Assembly (NCBI GenBank): GCA_037176705.1
Contig: CM073886.1
Span: 10,872,501-10,936,500 of the forward strand
Direction: 5' to 3'
Length of the DNA stretch: 64,000 nucleotides
Source: Molossus alvarezi
Taxonomy: Eukaryota > Chordata > Mammalia > Chiroptera > Molossidae
Shown here: in pieces, positions 48,059-51,357 of the stretch
Position numbering within the stretch: the first letter of the stretch is position 1
How the letters are laid out: every line of letters starts with the position of its first letter
Made by a program: the position numbers and the translations under genes
The notes under the pieces: model-generated
What the model was told of the DNA's origin: nothing
Seen by the model: the letters and a program-made list of their open reading frames with translations, nothing else
Database searches by the model: none

Positions 48059-51000
48059 GAGGCAGTGAGGGAGAAACCCTGGGAGCATCTGAGCTTGGTA
48101 TTTCTTATACCTGGAATGCCCAGAGCTTCACATTTTGATCCCACTACAGAGCCTTTTCACAGTCCTCTGCCTCTCGTGACACTTGCCCTCTGTGCCAAGG
48201 AAAGTTGTGACATGCCGAGACATAAGATTGGAGGGCCTGGGTCACTCCAGCCCTGGCGTCTGCTCGGAACCAGAGCAAGAACCATTGGTCCCGCAGGTAC
48301 CGCATTGGGCCGGTGGAGGTGGAGAACAGCCTGGCCGAGCATCCGGCAGTGGCTGAATCAGCTGTGGTGAGCAGCCCGGACCCGGTCCGAGGGCAGGTGA
48401 GAAGGGCAGAGAGGTCAGGCGTCTGCTTGTGGGCACTGGGAAGGCTGGGGCGGGGGAAATTTCCAGAACAGTTGGTGTGTGTGGCATACTTACACCATGT
48501 GGGCAGCAGGAGGCACTGTGGCATCATCTGTGACAAGATAATACTGACTAGGAAGGTTGATTTGATGACAGCTAATACTGGGTGAGCCCTTACTATGTGG
48601 GTGGTCATTTAACCCTCAAACAACCTAATGAGTTAAAGACTCTTATTATACCCTTTTAAACAGAGAGACAGGCATAAAGAAGTTAAATAACTTGCCAAAA
48701 TTATACCATGGTGGAACCAGGATAGAAATCTGAGCACTCTGGTTCTAATGCATTCATTGATTCAACAAGGGTTTATTGAGCACCTACTGTGTACAAGGTC
48801 CTGTGCAATTAAATAGGGACATAGATAACAATATAAAAACAATAACTTACCAACAATTACTAAATGCCCACAAGGTTCCAGGCACAGAACTATACATACA
48901 TTAATAATAAAAATGATGATGATAATAATGATAGGGATAATAGGAAAGTTAAACTAGGTGTATGTTTTATACGTATTGTCTTGTGGAATCTGAACACAAG
49001 CCCACTGTGGGATGAACCTGCACTGTCCCCATGTCAGAGAAAAGGAATTTGTGGATAAGTCATTTTCCAAAGCAAAGAGTAGAAATTGGAAGTATTTAGA
49101 TTTGAACCTGGTCTTGTCCTTTTCTAAAAGCTCAAGTGTCAACTCAACTTGTTTTTCCATTCATTGCATGAACATTTACTTTTTAAACAGTACAATTAGT
49201 TGCCACTCACCCTGAGCCTTGGCTGTGGTTCTGCATTGCAGGTGGTGAAGGCTTTCATTGTCCTGACCCCGCAGTTTCTGTCCCATGACCCTGACCAGCT
49301 CACCAAGGAGCTACAGGAGCACGTGAAGTCAGTGACAGCCCCGTACAAGTACCCAAGGAAGGTGAGTGAGGGCTGATGCTCGGTGCCCTTCCCGTGCTCT
49401 GCCGCCCAAGTCTGGCAGGGTGGGCGGGTGACCCTTAAACCGCAAATAGAACTGGCATTTTTCCCTGCAGAAGAAGCAGTGGGCTTGGGGGTGGAGTGCA
49501 GCCAAATGAATGAGATGGAACCTCTATCCTGGGTCAGAACCCCCAAAACATGCTGGCAGGTTAACCTTAATCAGACAGGTGCCCACAGCTTTCCAAGAGG
49601 TTACTTAAAATCTTTCAAAATTTGAAAAAGACATCTAAGTCAGCAGCTTCCAAACTAATTTTGAATGTGATTCATACTAAGAAATATATTTGACACTGCA
49701 GCTCAATACTTATTTACCTACACAAGAAACGAATGTTAACACATTTATATTTATCCTTACAACATGCAGTCCATTCCAATGCTTTTTATTCTATTGCATT
49801 TGTTTTTTTATTTTTATATTTTTGTTGTTAATCTTCACCTGAGGATATTTTTTCCATTTATGTTTTCTTAGAGAGAGTGCAAGAGAGGAAGGGAGGAGGA
49901 AGAGAGAGAGAGAGAGAGAGAGAGCGAGCAATTGGTTGCCTCCCACATGTGCCCAACTGGAGCTGGGGATGGAACCTGCAACCCACGTAAATGCTCATGA
50001 CTGGGAATCCAACTGGTGACCCTGTAGTGCGCCGGCTGATGCTCTAACCACTGAGCAGCACCAGTTAGGGCTATTGCATTTGTTTTATTTGTTTTATTTT
50101 TTTATCCTCACCAGAGGACATTTTTCCATTTTTTGTTCAGGTAGAGTGGGAGGGAGAGAGAGGAACAGAGAGAGAGAGAGAGAAACATCGATGTGAAAGG
50201 AACACATCGAGTGGCTGCTACCCGCACAACCAACCAGGGCCGGGGACAAACTGCAACCAAGTTACGTGCCCTTAGCAGGAACCGAACCCGGGTCTCTCCG
50301 GACCGCAGGCCGATGCTCTAACGGCTGAGCCAAACCGGCCAGGGCATTGCATTTGTTTTAAATGTTGCATGCAAACAACAAAAATGTCCAATAGAGAAAT
50401 TATTAAATTATTTGTGAAATTTTCTGTAATTTTAAATGATGTAGTTTTTTAACATAAAAATATCACAATATATTATTAAGAGAAAAAAGCAGGCTATGAG
50501 AGAATATACCTAATATTATTGTATTGGTTTAAAAGCAAAGTTTGGAAGGATACCTATGTCAACCAGTTAACATTTCCTACATTGTCTGAATGTCTATGGC
50601 CAGTGCATATTGTAAAGCTATGTAGCTAATAGTTACTGAATATTTACCACATGTGCCAGGCCCTGGATTCAATGCTTCACATGCATTATTATTTATTTAA
50701 TCCTCTCTGCAACCCAAGATGGTCTAACCATGTATTTTATGGAGTGGAAATTGAGGCTCAGAGACTCAATGTAAATTGCCTGAGAATAGAGTTAATACAG
50801 GCAGAGCTGGAACTCAAACCATGTGCCTCTAACAGCAACAGAGTTCTTGCTTCTAATGTTAGGCTCTGCTGCCCCCTAGAGAGTGGAATAGAGGATGCTT
50901 GTCAGTGAGGAGGGGCTGTATGTTGCGAGTAACAAACAGCCCCAAAGCCGTGTGGCTTATTCTAAGGAAGGCATCTTCCTTGCTCAAGCTACATGTCCAC

Positions 51001-51357
51001 CCTGGTTCTCCTGGGACCCGAGTAAAGGAGCAGCCACCCTTCTGGTAGAGGTGATACTTCACCGCCACCATATTTCATTGGTCAAAGCATGTCACAGGGC
51101 TGCAGCCAATCAGGGGGTCAAGGAGGAGAGCCCGACATACTTGGGGGCCCTTAAGGCCACCACATGGTGCAGCCTGTTTGGGGGACTTGCAGGGGTGAAG
51201 GAGAGGAGTGGGGATTGGCAGGAAATGACAGCAGGACTAAGTCAGGATGGTTCCCTTTCTCCCCAACCAGGTGGAGTTTGTCCCCGAGCTGCCCAAAACC
51301 GTCACTGGCAAGATCAAAAGGAGTGAACTGCGGCAAAAGGAGTTTGGTCTGATGTAA
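6037..51357 (+). CDS. ACSM1: Acyl-CoA synthetase medium-chain, ACSM1-like (12 exons, 5' partial)
   Basis: This is a member of the ANL adenylate-forming superfamily. Known ACSM enzymes activate medium-chain fatty or aromatic acids to acyl-AMP and then acyl-CoA in the mitochondrial matrix. Exons: 6037-6247, 10234-10441, 14847-14987, 18024-18180, 19335-19414, 28616-28733, 31111-31191, 31676-31777, 46720-46847, 48297-48396, 49242-49361, 51271-51357. The phases all join, giving 510 codons plus stop. With about 66 missing N-terminal residues (an upstream exon with the targeting peptide), the length equals the family's roughly 577. Motifs: P-loop [34 protein letters not shown], and C-terminal [10 protein letters not shown] with the adenylation lysine. 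From memory, ACSM1 fits better than ACSM2 (for example [11 protein letters not shown] and the FGLM end). Oddities are the P-loop Gly-to-Ser change and altered residues after YNSGD. The intact frame and splice sites argue for a live gene. Confidence 0.9.
6548..7979 (+). pseudogene. L1 ORF2 C-terminal remnant
   Basis: Fragment of the L1 reverse-transcriptase protein lacking the endonuclease and reverse-transcriptase domains. Two open stretches remain (6619-7110 and 7158 onward), separated by a stop and frame change, and a SINE breaks the second. It includes the Cys-containing C-terminal segment ([18 protein letters not shown]). It is not functional. Confidence 0.85.
7578..7819 (+). mobile_element. 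Type A VES SINE inside the L1 remnant
   Basis: Full-length copy with target duplication AAAAAGCGGTGGTACA on both sides. It is younger than the L1. Confidence 0.92.
8334..9044. other. Intron, nothing firmly recognised
   Basis: No exon or RNA gene was found. Parts look like decayed old repeat sequence but I cannot name a family. Confidence 0.5.
9045..9120 (+). repeat. (CTAT)n/(CATC)n microsatellite
   Basis: About 16 copies of CTAT (equally TATC) are followed by about five copies of CATC. This is an interrupted tetranucleotide repeat. Confidence 0.95.
9121..10233. other. Intron, nothing recognised
   Basis: Purine-rich intronic sequence ending in the acceptor of the exon at 10234. Long minus-strand frames around 9586-9980 reflect the purine bias and have no domain. 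Confidence 0.6.
10234..10441 (+). CDS. ACSM1: ACSM1-like exon
   Basis: The acceptor is TCTCATCCCCAG and the donor AA|GTGAGT. The exon encodes [20 protein letters not shown] onward to [10 protein letters not shown]. This N-terminal-domain segment follows the WWLV helix. The two-base start and two-base end phases match the neighbouring exons exactly. Confidence 0.92.
10560..10625 (+). repeat. MIR core fragment
   Basis: GCTGTGTGACCCTGGGCTAG followed by CTCCTTCCCCTCTCTTAGCC matches the MIR core layout. Confidence 0.55.
10782..10866 (+). mobile_element. Short tRNA-only VES variant
   Basis: It has the head with A box, GAGAGTCCCGGGTTCGGTTC (B box) and CACTAGGGGCACGTAC, then directly an A17 run. 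The tRNA-unrelated CT-rich body is absent. The element at 59872-59967 has the same plan and the same diagnostic bases. Confidence 0.8.
10850..10906 (+). repeat. A-run and (AT)n microsatellite
   Basis: A run of about 17 A followed by about 19 AT dinucleotides, grown from the tail of the short SINE. Confidence 0.95.
10943..11173 (+). mobile_element. VES SINE (type A relative)
   Basis: GCCAGTTTGGCTCAATGG head, body with CTCACATCAATGTTTCTCTC, and tail ATGTCCTCAGGTGAGG that runs into the GGAA repeat. Confidence 0.85.
11174..11275 (+). repeat. (GGAA)n/(GGGA)n microsatellite
   Basis: About 14 GGAA units followed by about 11 GGGA units, grown out of a SINE tail. This is pure purine on the + strand. 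Confidence 0.95.
11473..12020 (-). mobile_element. Probable LTR (ERV-like), boundaries uncertain
   Basis: On the minus strand the block has an AATAAA at 11519-11524 (GGCTCAAATAAACTCTTAC) followed by U5-like sequence that ends near 11473 in CATCCACA. A SINE interrupts it at 11718-11935. I could not find a matching target duplication, so the family and the outer end are open. Confidence 0.45.
11718..11935 (-). mobile_element. Type B VES SINE
   Basis: Minus-strand type B copy (TTCTTTATTGATTTTAGAGA tail side, CTCAACCACTGAGCCACACC head side). Target duplication TTAATACCCCTTT on both sides. Confidence 0.9.
12170..12236 (-). repeat. Old L1 3'-end-like fragment
   Basis: TTTTATTGAGGTAACATTGG resembles the antisense 3' end of old L1. 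It is short and decayed. Confidence 0.4.
12237..12474 (-). mobile_element. Type A VES SINE
   Basis: Full-length minus-strand copy with a 20+ T tail side. Target duplication CTGGGTTAGTTTTCTT on both sides. Confidence 0.92.
12535..13015 (-). pseudogene. RPL27A: RPL27A processed pseudogene
   Basis: Intronless minus-strand copy of ribosomal protein uL15 (RPL27A). The start codon equivalent is at 12996-12998 (MPPRLRK). The body includes [46 protein letters not shown] and [15 protein letters not shown]. There are at least two frame changes, one after codon 8 and one near codon 69. A TGT-to-TGA stop lies four codons before the end, and the natural stop has changed to CAA. The 3' UTR (AAAGCCACATGGAGGGAAG and an ATTAAA) is recognisable to about 12540. 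It is dead and antisense to the host intron. Confidence 0.9.
13055..13264 (-). mobile_element. Type B VES SINE (first of a pair)
   Basis: Minus-strand type B copy. GCAAACTTTCTG (left) and GCAACCTTTCTG (right) are its target duplication. The right copy is reused by the next SINE. Confidence 0.88.
13280..13588 (-). mobile_element. Type A VES SINE (second of a pair)
   Basis: The type A body is at 13345-13588. Between it and the left target copy (GCAACCTTTCTG, about 13267) lies a T/AT-rich tail with about 55 bp of extra sequence. The right target copy follows the head. Three copies of the target therefore bracket the two SINEs. Confidence 0.85.
13594..13636 (+). repeat. 21-bp tandem duplication
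   Basis: TTCTGTTTTTAAAGTAAAAAG is present twice in tandem without differences, immediately after the SINE pair. I give it here as two parts: TTCTGTTTTTAA and AGTAAAAAG. Confidence 0.9.
13637..14194. other. Intron, nothing recognised
   Basis: Unique intronic sequence. Several overlapping open frames on both strands have no domain and no splice context. Confidence 0.6.
14195..14455 (+). repeat. MIR, nearly complete
   Basis: MIR landmarks appear in order: GATTAAGAGCACAGTCTATG, CTCTGCCACTTGCTGGCTGT, CAGTTTCCTCATCCACAAAG and GAAGATTGAATGA. Confidence 0.85.
14580..14748 (+). mobile_element. Type C VES-like SINE
   Basis: Head CTGGCCGGTAGCTCAGTTGG, short CT body and A-rich tail. Target duplication CCAGTTTTCTG on both sides. 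Confidence 0.88.
14847..14987 (+). CDS. ACSM1: ACSM1-like exon with the P-loop (A3 motif)
   Basis: The acceptor is CCCTTTGCAG and the donor AG|GTAGGA. It encodes SASPEHTC, then the phosphate-binding loop [18 protein letters not shown]. In the homologues I recall, the residue after the second Thr or Ser is Gly (TTGFPK, TSGLPK). Here the codon is AGC (Ser), one base from GGC. Confidence 0.92.
15037..15073 (+). repeat. (GT)n microsatellite
   Basis: About 18 GT units, 50 bp downstream of the P-loop exon donor. Confidence 0.95.
15130..15203 (+). repeat. 37-bp tandem duplication
   Basis: Two adjacent identical copies of a 37-bp unit beginning TTTGGTTCAGACCACTAAGG and ending CAGAGGCC. Confidence 0.95.
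15204..15825. other. Intron, nothing recognised
   Basis: No exon, RNA gene or clear transposon was seen. Confidence 0.6.
15826..16070 (+). mobile_element. VES SINE (type A relative)
   Basis: Diverged + strand copy ending AGGTGAGGATTTAAAAAAAA. It is flanked by AAAGTAGCATTCACA and ATAGTAGCATCCATA. Confidence 0.85.
16071..16415. other. Intron, nothing recognised
   Basis: It ends at the GAAG target duplication of the LTR that follows. No coding evidence. Confidence 0.5.
16551..16560 (-). promoter_or_regulatory. TATA box of the minus-strand LTR
   Basis: CCCTATATAA on the minus strand lies about 75 bp upstream of the AATAAA, as in a U3-R unit. If active it would drive transcription antisense to the ACSM1-like gene. 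Confidence 0.55.
16772..17035 (+). mobile_element. Type A VES SINE inside the LTR
   Basis: Full-length copy with target duplication AAGAATTTTTGCA on both sides. It is younger than the LTR. Confidence 0.92.
17170..18023. other. Intron, nothing recognised
   Basis: Unique sequence leading to the acceptor GGAGTTAGCAG of the exon at 18024. No other coding evidence. Confidence 0.6.
18024..18180 (+). CDS. ACSM1: ACSM1-like exon
   Basis: It encodes [20 protein letters not shown] through [15 protein letters not shown] and ends on a complete codon before the donor GTAAGA. The WCLSDPGW and PWTAGSTVF segments are typical of the family core (A4 region). Confidence 0.92.
18469..18668 (+). mobile_element. 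Type B VES SINE
   Basis: Head GCTGTGGCTCAGTGGTTGAG. Target duplication AAAACAGAACCCTTGG / AAAACAGAATCCTTGG. Confidence 0.9.
18735..18905 (+). repeat. MIR fragment
   Basis: TTACCTCTCTGAGCCTCAGT, ATAGTTACTGCCTCATAAAA and CTCAGTAATCGGTAGCAG keep the MIR order. Confidence 0.8.
19335..19414 (+). CDS. ACSM1: ACSM1-like exon
   Basis: The acceptor is CACTTTGTAG and the donor CCAG|GTATGG. It encodes [20 protein letters not shown] and LQEDFT. The next exon is 9.2 kb away because a 4.6-kb L1 fragment and LTR blocks occupy the intron. Confidence 0.9.
19415..20026. other. Intron between exon and L1; possible unrecognised repeat
   Basis: The stretch 19484-19834 keeps a 116-residue open frame on the minus strand. 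Its composition suggests a processed copy or LTR but I cannot name it. The interval 19850-20026 has nothing clear apart from a short (TA)n near 20014. Confidence 0.4.
20027..21593 (+). promoter_or_regulatory. L1 5' UTR (copy 2)
   Basis: About 1.57 kb, GC-rich, preceding ORF1. It is expected to hold the internal pol II promoter. Overlapping long open frames on both strands (for example 20109-20591 + and 20670-21284 -) are also open in the corresponding part of the other L1 copy. Confidence 0.7.
21594..22421 (+). pseudogene. L1 ORF1 (RNA-binding protein), broken
   Basis: A coiled-coil segment (21623-21937, with repeated KTNQVEMKN- and LEDRVE-type heptads) and the C-terminal nucleic-acid-binding segment (22158-22421, KERILKA-like and [11 protein letters not shown]) lie in different frames with stops between them. 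It is not functional. Confidence 0.88.
22525..24603 (+). pseudogene. L1 ORF2 (endonuclease and partial reverse transcriptase), broken
   Basis: The endonuclease region is open at 22607-23599, with GDFNTPL and [11 protein letters not shown] motifs. A short deletion near 22626 removes the segment that in the other copy holds the QETHL motif with a catalytic Glu. Reverse-transcriptase pieces are at 23762-24061 and 24221-24603, ending just after the ADD metal-binding motif (LLADDTILY). Several stops. The thumb and Cys-rich parts are missing. Confidence 0.88.
24604..24777 (-). repeat. LTR-like fragment
   Basis: The layout of CTGCAG..., TAGCTTCCTGGTGAAGC and TTTTAGTAATTAGC resembles the end of the probable LTR at 26620-26721 (CTGCAGCTTTCTGGCAAAGC, GTTAGTTAATAAC). 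The match is loose. Confidence 0.35.
24796..24840 (-). mobile_element. Tailless 45-bp VES SINE head fragment
   Basis: On the minus strand it is the first 45 nt of a type A SINE (CCCTGGCCGGTTTGGCTCAG, then CGGTTAGAGCG and GGGCCTGCAGTCC). It has no body and no A tail. It is flanked by identical 18-bp copies of CTCAGTCTGACTGTTTTA at 24778-24795 and 24841-24858. Confidence 0.92.
24876..24920 (+). repeat. (GT)n microsatellite
   Basis: About 20 GT units. Confidence 0.95.
25021..25785 (-). repeat. Old L1 3' region, antisense, split by a SINE
   Basis: ATTTTTATTGTGAAATAAAT, GATGTGTCCATGTTGCA and GTTTCCATTTGAGAGCT resemble the antisense 3' part of an ancient L1. Interrupted at 25450-25706. Confidence 0.45.
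25450..25706 (-). mobile_element. Type A VES SINE
   Basis: Minus-strand copy. Flanked by AAAAGTTCACTTTTT and AAAAGTCCACCTTTTT. Confidence 0.88.
25797..25966 (+). mobile_element. VES SINE without its tail
   Basis: Head and body up to CATATCAATGTTTTT, then a switch to other sequence. The CT-rich end and A tail are lacking, so it is 3'-truncated by a later event or by the LTR-like block that follows. Confidence 0.75.
25967..26721 (-). mobile_element. Probable LTR (ERV-like), one end uncertain
   Basis: The minus strand starts TGTTATAATAATCTAG at 26721, the same TGTTATAA start as the other LTRs here, and has AATAAA at 26130-26135 (CACAAATAAAGATCACTC). The U5 end and target duplication could not be fixed. 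It has no gag-pol-like sequence. Confidence 0.55.
26899..27362 (-). mobile_element. VES SINE split by another SINE
   Basis: Tail side at 26899-26954 (AATACTCACCTAAGGATATT), head side at 27185-27362. Its target looks like GGCATTTATGTATA / GGGCACTTATACATA. Confidence 0.8.
26955..27184 (-). mobile_element. Type B VES SINE nested in an older SINE
   Basis: Type B copy in the tail of the SINE at 26899-27362. Target duplication TTTTCATAGATTTTTA / TTTTCATTGATTTTTA. Confidence 0.88.
27363..27955. other. Intron, nothing recognised
   Basis: No exon, RNA gene or clear transposon. Confidence 0.6.
27956..28073 (+). repeat. 16-bp minisatellite with internal dyad
   Basis: Seven full 16-bp units plus a partial unit. 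Odd units begin GTACAC/GTACAT and even units GCACAC/GCACAT, giving a 32-bp higher-order period for most of the array. The unit GTACATGATGTAC is a perfect inverted repeat around a central G. Confidence 0.92.
28074..28615. other. Intron, nothing recognised
   Basis: Unique sequence up to the acceptor CCCCTAAGCCTCAG. Confidence 0.6.
28616..28733 (+). CDS. ACSM1: ACSM1-like exon with the A5 motif
   Basis: It encodes [20 protein letters not shown] to YQGYGQSET, with donor ACG|GTAGGT. The GQSET motif contacts the adenine and the acyl-adenylate in this superfamily. The residues before it are QGYG instead of the ENYG or ESYG I recall for homologues. Confidence 0.92.
28734..29225. other. Intron, nothing recognised
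   Basis: No further coding evidence. It ends at a (TC)n tract. Confidence 0.6.
29226..29266 (+). repeat. (TC)n and C-run
   Basis: About 12 TC units followed, after a short gap, by a run of about 12 C. Confidence 0.9.
29415..29634 (-). mobile_element. Type B VES SINE
   Basis: Minus-strand type B copy. Target duplication CTCCACCCACTTCT / CTCCACCCCCTTCT. Confidence 0.9.
29650..31110. other. Intron, nothing recognised
   Basis: Unique-looking sequence of 1.4 kb with several open frames but no domain, no splice context and no recognisable repeat. It ends with the acceptor of the exon at 31111. Confidence 0.6.
31111..31191 (+). CDS. ACSM1: ACSM1-like exon
   Basis: 27 codons ([20 protein letters not shown], then IPPFDVQ). 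The acceptor is CTTTTGTGCACAG and the donor [17 protein letters not shown] is the family's conserved segment after the A5 motif. Confidence 0.92.
31192..31675. other. Short intron, nothing recognised
   Basis: A 484-bp intron. The minus-strand 181-residue open frame across it overlaps the two exons and is a by-product of GC content. Confidence 0.7.
31676..31777 (+). CDS. ACSM1: ACSM1-like exon
   Basis: 34 codons ([20 protein letters not shown] to LFMCYE). The acceptor is CTTGCTTCAG and the donor GAG|GTAAGG. It precedes the longest intron, 14.9 kb. Confidence 0.93.
32020..32150 (+). repeat. MIR fragment
   Basis: AATGCAGGCTTTGGCTGGGT and the CACTATCCCCACTCTACAG tail keep the MIR order, heavily diverged. 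Confidence 0.45.
32226..32477 (+). mobile_element. Type A VES SINE
   Basis: Full-length copy. Target duplication ATTCAAACCCATG on both sides. Confidence 0.93.
32478..32995. other. Intron with a CTCF-like motif
   Basis: Otherwise unremarkable unique sequence. Confidence 0.5.
32747..32764 (+). promoter_or_regulatory. CTCF-like motif, forward
   Basis: GCCTCCAGGGGGCGCTGC agrees with the CTCF core (CCxSYAGRKGGCRSY) at every informative base. Binding is not shown by sequence alone. Confidence 0.6.
32996..33965 (-). mobile_element. Old L1 ORF2/3' region, antisense
   Basis: Antisense L1 landmarks appear in order: TTCATCCATGTTGTAGTA, GGCTATTGTGAATAATGCTG, AGTGGAATTGCTGGATCAT, ATTCCCACCAACAGTGCAC and CTCATTGTGGTCTTGATTTG. 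It is ancient and decayed. Confidence 0.75.
33990..34721 (-). repeat. Old L1 3'-end fragments, antisense
   Basis: Two stretches (TTGAAGTATAATTGACATAT and TTTAATTACAGTTGACATAC), each followed by GTTTCA(A/G)GTGTACAAC, look like two copies of an old L1 3' end. Confidence 0.55.
34722..34979 (+). mobile_element. Type A VES SINE
   Basis: Full-length copy. Target duplication AAGAGGTGCTTG on both sides. Confidence 0.93.
34992..35389. other. Intron, nothing recognised
   Basis: A 65-residue open frame at 35072-35269 has no known domain. Confidence 0.5.
35390..35640 (+). mobile_element. Type A VES SINE
   Basis: Full-length copy. Target duplication AAAGCCAAGTC on both sides. Confidence 0.93.
35652..36589. 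other. Intron, AT-rich, nothing recognised
   Basis: No exon, RNA gene or clear repeat. Confidence 0.5.
36590..36790 (+). mobile_element. Type B VES SINE
   Basis: Head CTGGCCGGTGTGGCTCAGTG. Target duplication AGGTAGAAAATTG on both sides. Confidence 0.92.
36935..38335 (-). pseudogene. YBX1: YBX1 processed pseudogene, full-length with UTRs
   Basis: Intronless minus-strand copy of the Y-box cold-shock mRNA-binding protein. In order: 5' UTR (TTCGATTGGTAGCGGGAG at about 38330), start codon equivalent 38189-38191, cold-shock domain [27 protein letters not shown] and [11 protein letters not shown] segments, RPENPEPQ and [11 protein letters not shown]-terminus, then 1 kb of YBX1-like 3' UTR. The cold-shock domain's first part is missing or replaced, and there are several frame changes and stops. 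The 3' UTR match fades near 36935 and no clear A tail remains. Confidence 0.88.
38341..38480 (-). mobile_element. Old L1 ORF2 fragment, antisense
   Basis: TTGATGGACACTTAGTTTGC, TCTTGGCTATTGTAAATAAA and CAGAAGTGGAATTGCTC match the same antisense segment as 33540-33690. The younger L1 (38481-42690) interrupts this element, which resumes near 42691 with about 400 bp lost. Confidence 0.65.
38743..38946 (+). mobile_element. Type B VES SINE
   Basis: Head CTGGTGTGGCTCAGTGGATT. Target duplication AAAGTAATTGTTGATA / AAAGTAGTTGTTGATA. Confidence 0.88.
39063..39329 (-). mobile_element. VES SINE (type A relative)
   Basis: Minus-strand copy. Target duplication CTCCTTTAGCTTTTTC / CTCCTTTAGTTTTTC. Confidence 0.88.
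39355..39602 (-). mobile_element. Type A VES SINE
   Basis: Minus-strand copy with T-rich tail side at 39353-39363. The flanks are loosely alike (TTATCTGTCTTTTT / TTATGTATCTTTT). Confidence 0.85.
39600..40294 (-). pseudogene. L1 ORF1, broken (inverted L1)
   Basis: The coiled-coil part is open at 40294-40043 and the nucleic-acid-binding part at 39942-39600 ([22 protein letters not shown]). The two are separated by a frame change, and the end runs into a SINE. Its sequence differs clearly from the ORF1 of the + strand copies, so it is another, probably older, L1 subfamily. Confidence 0.8.
40483..40735 (+). mobile_element. Type A VES SINE
   Basis: Full-length copy. Target duplication AAAGAGTGGCTTTA on both sides. 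Confidence 0.92.
41762..42048 (-). mobile_element. Type A VES SINE (first of a pair)
   Basis: Minus-strand copy with an expanded GA-rich body. Flanked by CCCAGCTGGGTTTTT on both sides. The right copy also flanks the next SINE. Confidence 0.92.
42064..42320 (-). mobile_element. Type A VES SINE (second of a pair)
   Basis: Minus-strand copy directly after the first. A third copy of the target (CCCAGCTGG) follows at 42321. Confidence 0.92.
42691..43620 (-). mobile_element. Old L1 ORF2 fragment, antisense
   Basis: AGTTGTAAGAGTTCTTTATC, TTGGCATTCTTGTCTAAGAT, CCATGCTGTTTTGATTACTG and GGATTGCATTGAA are antisense L1 ORF2 landmarks in the right order. Confidence 0.75.
43785..43925 (-). repeat. Old L1 3'-end fragment, antisense
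   Basis: ATACAATATAGTGATTCAAC and the GGTATACAGTATTATAGC context match the antisense 3' end of old L1. Confidence 0.5.
44145..44225 (-). mobile_element. VES SINE head, truncated
   Basis: The minus-strand tRNA-like part only (B box side GGTACGTGCCCCTGGCAGG to GCCAAACCC). The body is missing on one side, and the first bases are replaced by the hexanucleotide array that follows. Confidence 0.8.
44231..44494 (+). repeat. (CTTCTC)n/(CTC)n satellite-like array
   Basis: About 32 CTTCTC hexamers (to about 44423) followed by about 24 CTC triplets, 264 bp in all. This is pure pyrimidine on the + strand. The poly-Leu and Gly/Glu open frames across it are by-products. Confidence 0.97.
44500..45394. other. 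Intron, nothing recognised
   Basis: No exon or clear transposon. Open frames here have no domain. Confidence 0.5.
45395..45512 (+). repeat. MIR fragment
   Basis: GAGTGACTTGGAGCAAGTTA and TTTTCTCCTCTGTTAAATGG keep the MIR order. The SINE at 45513 interrupts it. Confidence 0.75.
45513..45768 (+). mobile_element. Type A VES SINE
   Basis: Full-length copy with a short ACAACAACA expansion. Target duplication AAAAATGTCAGTCGC on both sides. Confidence 0.93.
45784..46465. other. Intron, nothing firmly recognised
   Basis: It may hold decayed old repeat sequence (for example TTATTCATGTTAGCTGAAAC). No coding evidence. Confidence 0.5.
46490..46690 (-). repeat. MIR-like fragment
   Basis: CGGCAAATGTTTATTGACAC and GGATTTGAACCCAGATCCA are antisense MIR landmarks. 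Confidence 0.6.
46720..46847 (+). CDS. ACSM1: ACSM1-like exon with the A7 and A8 motifs
   Basis: It encodes [20 protein letters not shown], then [20 protein letters not shown] and ASG. The Asp of YNSGD is the ribose-binding residue of the superfamily. The hinge region GRDDDII leads into the mobile C-terminal domain. Homologues have GDRG after the motif and this copy has GDNA. The acceptor is TCTCTTTGCAG and the donor GG|GTAGGT. Confidence 0.93.
47185..47410 (-). repeat. MIR fragment
   Basis: GAGTACTTACTATGTGAAAG, CATTATTATGCCCATTTTAC and AGATGAGAACACTGAG in antisense MIR order. Confidence 0.8.
47622..47830 (-). mobile_element. Type B VES SINE
   Basis: Minus-strand type B copy. Flanked by GCTGTCTTTTTTC and GCTGCTTTCTT. 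Confidence 0.85.
48019..48057 (+). repeat. (AC)n microsatellite
   Basis: About 19 AC units after a C10 tract. Confidence 0.95.
48297..48396 (+). CDS. ACSM1: ACSM1-like exon
   Basis: It encodes [20 protein letters not shown] and [14 protein letters not shown], the start of the C-terminal domain. The donor is CAG|GTGAGA. Confidence 0.93.
48560..48740 (-). repeat. MIR fragment
   Basis: GGTGAGCCCTTACTATGTGG, GACTCTTATTATACCCTTTT and ACTTGCCAAAATTATACCAT are diverged antisense MIR landmarks. A second similar piece follows to about 48900. Confidence 0.6.
49242..49361 (+). CDS. ACSM1: ACSM1-like exon
   Basis: 40 codons ([20 protein letters not shown] to TAPYKYPRK), phase 0 at both ends, acceptor CATTGCAG, donor AAG|GTGAGT. 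This is the most conserved C-terminal segment of the ACSM family. Confidence 0.95.
49362..49805. other. Intron, nothing recognised
   Basis: No coding or clear repeat evidence. Confidence 0.6.
49815..50071 (-). mobile_element. VES SINE (first of a pair)
   Basis: Diverged minus-strand copy. Flanked by ATTGCATTTGTTTT on both sides. Confidence 0.85.
50097..50345 (-). mobile_element. Type A VES SINE (second of a pair)
   Basis: Minus-strand copy. The right flank is a third ATTGCATTTGTTTT, shared as target with the first SINE. Confidence 0.9.
50620..50861 (-). repeat. MIR fragment
   Basis: GTTACTGAATATTTACCACA, CATGTGCCAGGCCCTGGATT and GAAATTGAGGCTCAGAGAC in antisense MIR order. Confidence 0.75.
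50862..50886 (-). promoter_or_regulatory. CTCF-like motif, reverse
   Basis: On the minus strand, CTCTAGGGGGCAGCAGAG matches the CTCF core well. It lies at the edge of a MIR, so it may be unselected repeat sequence. Confidence 0.5.
51271..51357 (+). CDS. ACSM1: ACSM1-like last coding exon
   Basis: It encodes [20 protein letters not shown] and RQKEFGLM, then TAA at 51355-51357. The A10 motif [10 protein letters not shown] supplies the adenylation-step lysine. The acceptor is TTTCTCCCCAACCAG. Confidence 0.95.
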   Translation: MEFVPELPKTVTGKIKRSELRQKEFGLM

